DNA from: Nitrososphaeria archaeon
GTDB taxonomy: Archaea; Thermoproteota; Nitrososphaeria; Conexivisphaerales; DTJL01
Assembly (NCBI GenBank): GCA_029775965.1
Contig: JARVJU010000003.1
Location: 24,001 to 88,000 of the forward strand
DNA length: 64,000 nucleotides
Reading direction: 5' to 3'
The position numbers were made by a program, and so were the translations under genes. Shown piece after piece: positions 62,420 through 64,000 of this stretch (position 1 is the stretch's first letter; each line of letters opens with the position of its first letter). Under the pieces are notes generated by a model. The model was not told the origin of the DNA, did not search any database, and worked only from the letters and a program-made list of their open reading frames with translations.

Positions 62420-62753
62420 TTTGCACTATACTCTCTCCTGGATTTGACGAGGCAAACGATGGAGGAATATTGTCTCCCACATGGAGAGCAACTACTGGTA
62501 CTTGCTATAGCTTGGTATTCAACAAAAGATATTGACAGAACTATTATACTTAACGACCAGAGAACTTTGTGTTGCATCCATACATTTTTTTGTTGCCATA
62601 CTACCATGATATACTAATACTATGTGTATCATGTTTACCTTACCATGGTATACGCAAAGCAATTGCTTGTTGAGTTTATGCAGACTCTCTAATGATTCAT
62701 AGAAATCATAGTAAAGGTAAAACTTGATTGTCTGTCTATAGCTTTTGCCTCTT
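62420..62753. other. intergenic with repeated ACCATGRTATAC-type words
   Basis: ACCATGATATAC (62603-62614), its near-inverse GTATCATGTTTA (62625-62636) and ACCATGGTATAC (62642-62653) lie about 20 nt apart. No gene start is close by. Otherwise no feature. Confidence 0.4.
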
Positions 62754-62996
62754 TTAGATTACTTGCTTGGCAAAATATCTTCTGTCGTCGAGGTCGACTG
62801 CGAGTATGGAACCAGACTGGTCCAGCAGAGCTGAAAAATCCTTCATGAATGGTTCTCCAGTGCTCCTGCGTGTAAGCTTGAGAACGCCTTCCAACCTTTG
62901 TTTATAATATTTCGTAACCTTGATCATTTCAACTGCATAATCTGCTTCAAGAATACGCTTTATGGCCTCTTGCAATTTAGAAACTTCTGATTCCAT
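62754..62996 (-). CDS. uncharacterised 80-residue protein
   Basis: ATG 62996. The first 40 residues are helical and charged (SEVSKLQEAIKRILEADYAV, EMIKVTKYYKQRL), followed by a short alpha/beta end (FSALLDQSGSILAVDLDDRR). No family recognised. Stands alone next to TnpB debris. Confidence 0.55.
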   Translation of the reverse strand: MESEVSKLQEAIKRILEADYAVEMIKVTKYYKQRLEGVLKLTRRSTGEPFMKDFSALLDQSGSILAVDLDDRRYFAKQVI

Positions 62997-63360
62997 TAAC
63001 TATCTCCCTCTCCTTTTTGACCTTAAAACTCCAGACCTCAAGTTTGCTTTGCTTGCACATAAGGGATATATCGTCCTTGCCTGGCCCCCTTTATCGTCTT
63101 TATATTCACAGTTTTATAATTCAACCTGTACAGCTATGTTGAAAAATGTAGATATGCACATACTTGTACACAAACAAAATGCTACCATAAGGGGTATATT
63201 TTATCCCTTGCTAGATCCAGCTTCTGCAATAATTGATGAAGCTAGCATGAAAAGCCATTGTGCGCTGTTCGCAGCATAATACAAAAACATGCTTTTGCAG
63301 CATAAAAGTAATTTCTACACACAAAGTCATTAATACATCCATTTCCTTACATAAGTTGGT
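62997..63360. other. intergenic, no gene seen
   Basis: An open frame on the plus strand (62962-63279) starts inside the previous gene's antisense and has no protein-like pattern. No other structure was noted. Confidence 0.45.
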
Positions 63361-64000
63361 ATGCTTATACAATTGAAATTGCCTAGCCAAAGATTATCAG
63401 ATGAAAACAGTTCGACTCTGTTCACAGTGATCTTTGCACTTGTGATTGCAGCAGGCGGGCTGGGTCTATATTTTGCAGAGTACACGGATCTCATAAAAGG
63501 AGGAGTATTTCAAGGCATGGTCACCTTATATGGCATTGTTAGCCTTCAAGCTACTGCTGTGTTTATGAGCTCCTTGCAACTAACCTTTGGAATTTATTTA
63601 TTGGCTAAGGGTCATTTTAATACAATACGCTATATGGGGGTTGCATTCCTGCTTCTAGCTTTCCTGGAAATTCTTGCCTTATACATGAAGGTAATGACTT
63701 TCATAAGCTTGTTAATCTTTATAATTTCCTCTTTGAGTCTGTTGATTCTTCATCGCAGCAAAGGATGTTCTTGCTGGAAGAGTTTTTTACATATTAGCAA
63801 CTTGGCAGACAAAAATTACGAAAGCCCGCATCGCTCAAAAGGCAGAATGAAGATTCTTATCATAGGCCTTATAGTTGTCTTATCATCACTTACACTGTAT
63901 TCTGCAATAAGCATAGCAAGCCATCAGCAAACTCCCTATGTTTTAAGATTGGTGATTATACCTTCTGAACATAATGGTACGATAGAACCAAGATACTTTG
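63361..64000 (+). CDS. membrane protein, 3'-truncated by the window edge
   Basis: From ATG 63361 the frame runs open for 213 codons to the window end. Five TM helices are visible (FTVIFALVIAAGGLGLYFAE, YGIVSLQATAVFMSSLQLTF, MGVAFLLLAFLEILALYMKV, FISLLIFIISSLSLLILHR, and ILIIGLIVVLSSLTLYSAIS near residue 182), then an extracellular stretch begins. No family recognised. Confidence 0.65.
   Translation, partial: MLIQLKLPSQRLSDENSSTLFTVIFALVIAAGGLGLYFAEYTDLIKGGVFQGMVTLYGIVSLQATAVFMSSLQLTFGIYLLAKGHFNTIRYMGVAFLLLAFLEILALYMKVMTFISLLIFIISSLSLLILHRSKGCSCWKSFLHISNLADKNYESPHRSKGRMKILIIGLIVVLSSLTLYSAISIASHQQTPYVLRLVIIPSEHNGTIEPRYF

Noticed and set aside
62962-63279. 105-codon plus-strand frame
   Set aside because: Starts antisense to the 62754-62996 gene, with no promoter and no pattern of selection visible.
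1-64000. CRISPR array
   Set aside because: The only regular repeat is a 13-mer with 18-nt gaps (44013-44087), too short and few, and no cas genes are present.

Overview
The window is archaeal. Direct signs are TATA-box promoters 20-30 nt upstream of many starts with little or no leader, frequent TTG and GTG starts, a tRNA gene broken by two introns, and archaeal families: GatDE amidotransferase, HerA/NurA, MptD/MptE pterin enzymes, a fused 2-oxoacid:ferredoxin oxidoreductase alpha subunit and a DUF92 protein. Base composition is moderately AT-rich. The gene mix (cytochrome b/Rieske, starch and glycogen enzymes, TnpB relics, non-canonical tRNA intron) suggests a thermophilic or acid-tolerant Thermoproteota/Nitrososphaerota-type lineage. 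Thermoplasmata cannot be excluded from sequence alone.

Layout: 1-8.3 kb holds a CopD-like fragment, an intron-containing tRNA-Gln(CUG), an MFS transporter, a TauE/DUF1634 pair, gatD-gatE and three paralogous winged-helix proteins. 8.4-16.8 kb holds nurA-herA, an XRE regulator, DUF92, a divergent DtxR/Nramp metal module, glyS and a class II aldolase. 16.9-25.9 kb holds tRNA-Arg(CCG), a 55-aa Cys/His protein, a DMT transporter, the mptE-mptD/DHPS pterin cluster, a Rieske-cytochrome b operon, a metallo-beta-lactamase hydrolase and small membrane proteins. 25.9-27.3 kb is a frameshifted tnpB element.

27.3-44.8 kb is a housekeeping and accessory mix: a secreted protein, a flippase, a CBS protein, a ribbon-helix-helix regulator with repeated 13-bp sites, DUF981, MFS, DUF2203, 2-oxoacid:ferredoxin oxidoreductase, a phosphoribosyltransferase, a molybdopterin oxidoreductase, a nitrilase and coaBC. 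45-49.6 kb holds pirin, an SDR, an NCS1 permease and a membrane protein. 49.9-62.0 kb is a compact storage-polysaccharide locus: GT35 phosphorylase, nucleotidyltransferase, GH57 amylase, debranching enzyme, three 'WEYPPR' glycosyltransferase-type proteins (one with only the N-terminal half), a small winged-helix protein and a GH15 glucoamylase. Products of all these lack evident signal peptides, so the locus probably makes and recycles an intracellular alpha-glucan. The last 2 kb contains TnpB debris, one small protein and a membrane protein that runs off the end.

Scattered through the window are at least six relic ends of IS605/IS1341 (TnpB) elements, none with an intact tnpB. No CRISPR array, prophage or rRNA was seen. 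The strongest leads are the multi-intron tRNA-Gln, a cytochrome b in which the expected fourth haem histidine is lysine, the repeated operator near the ribbon-helix-helix gene, the one-domain glycosyltransferase, the winged-helix trio and several leaderless Cys-rich microproteins.
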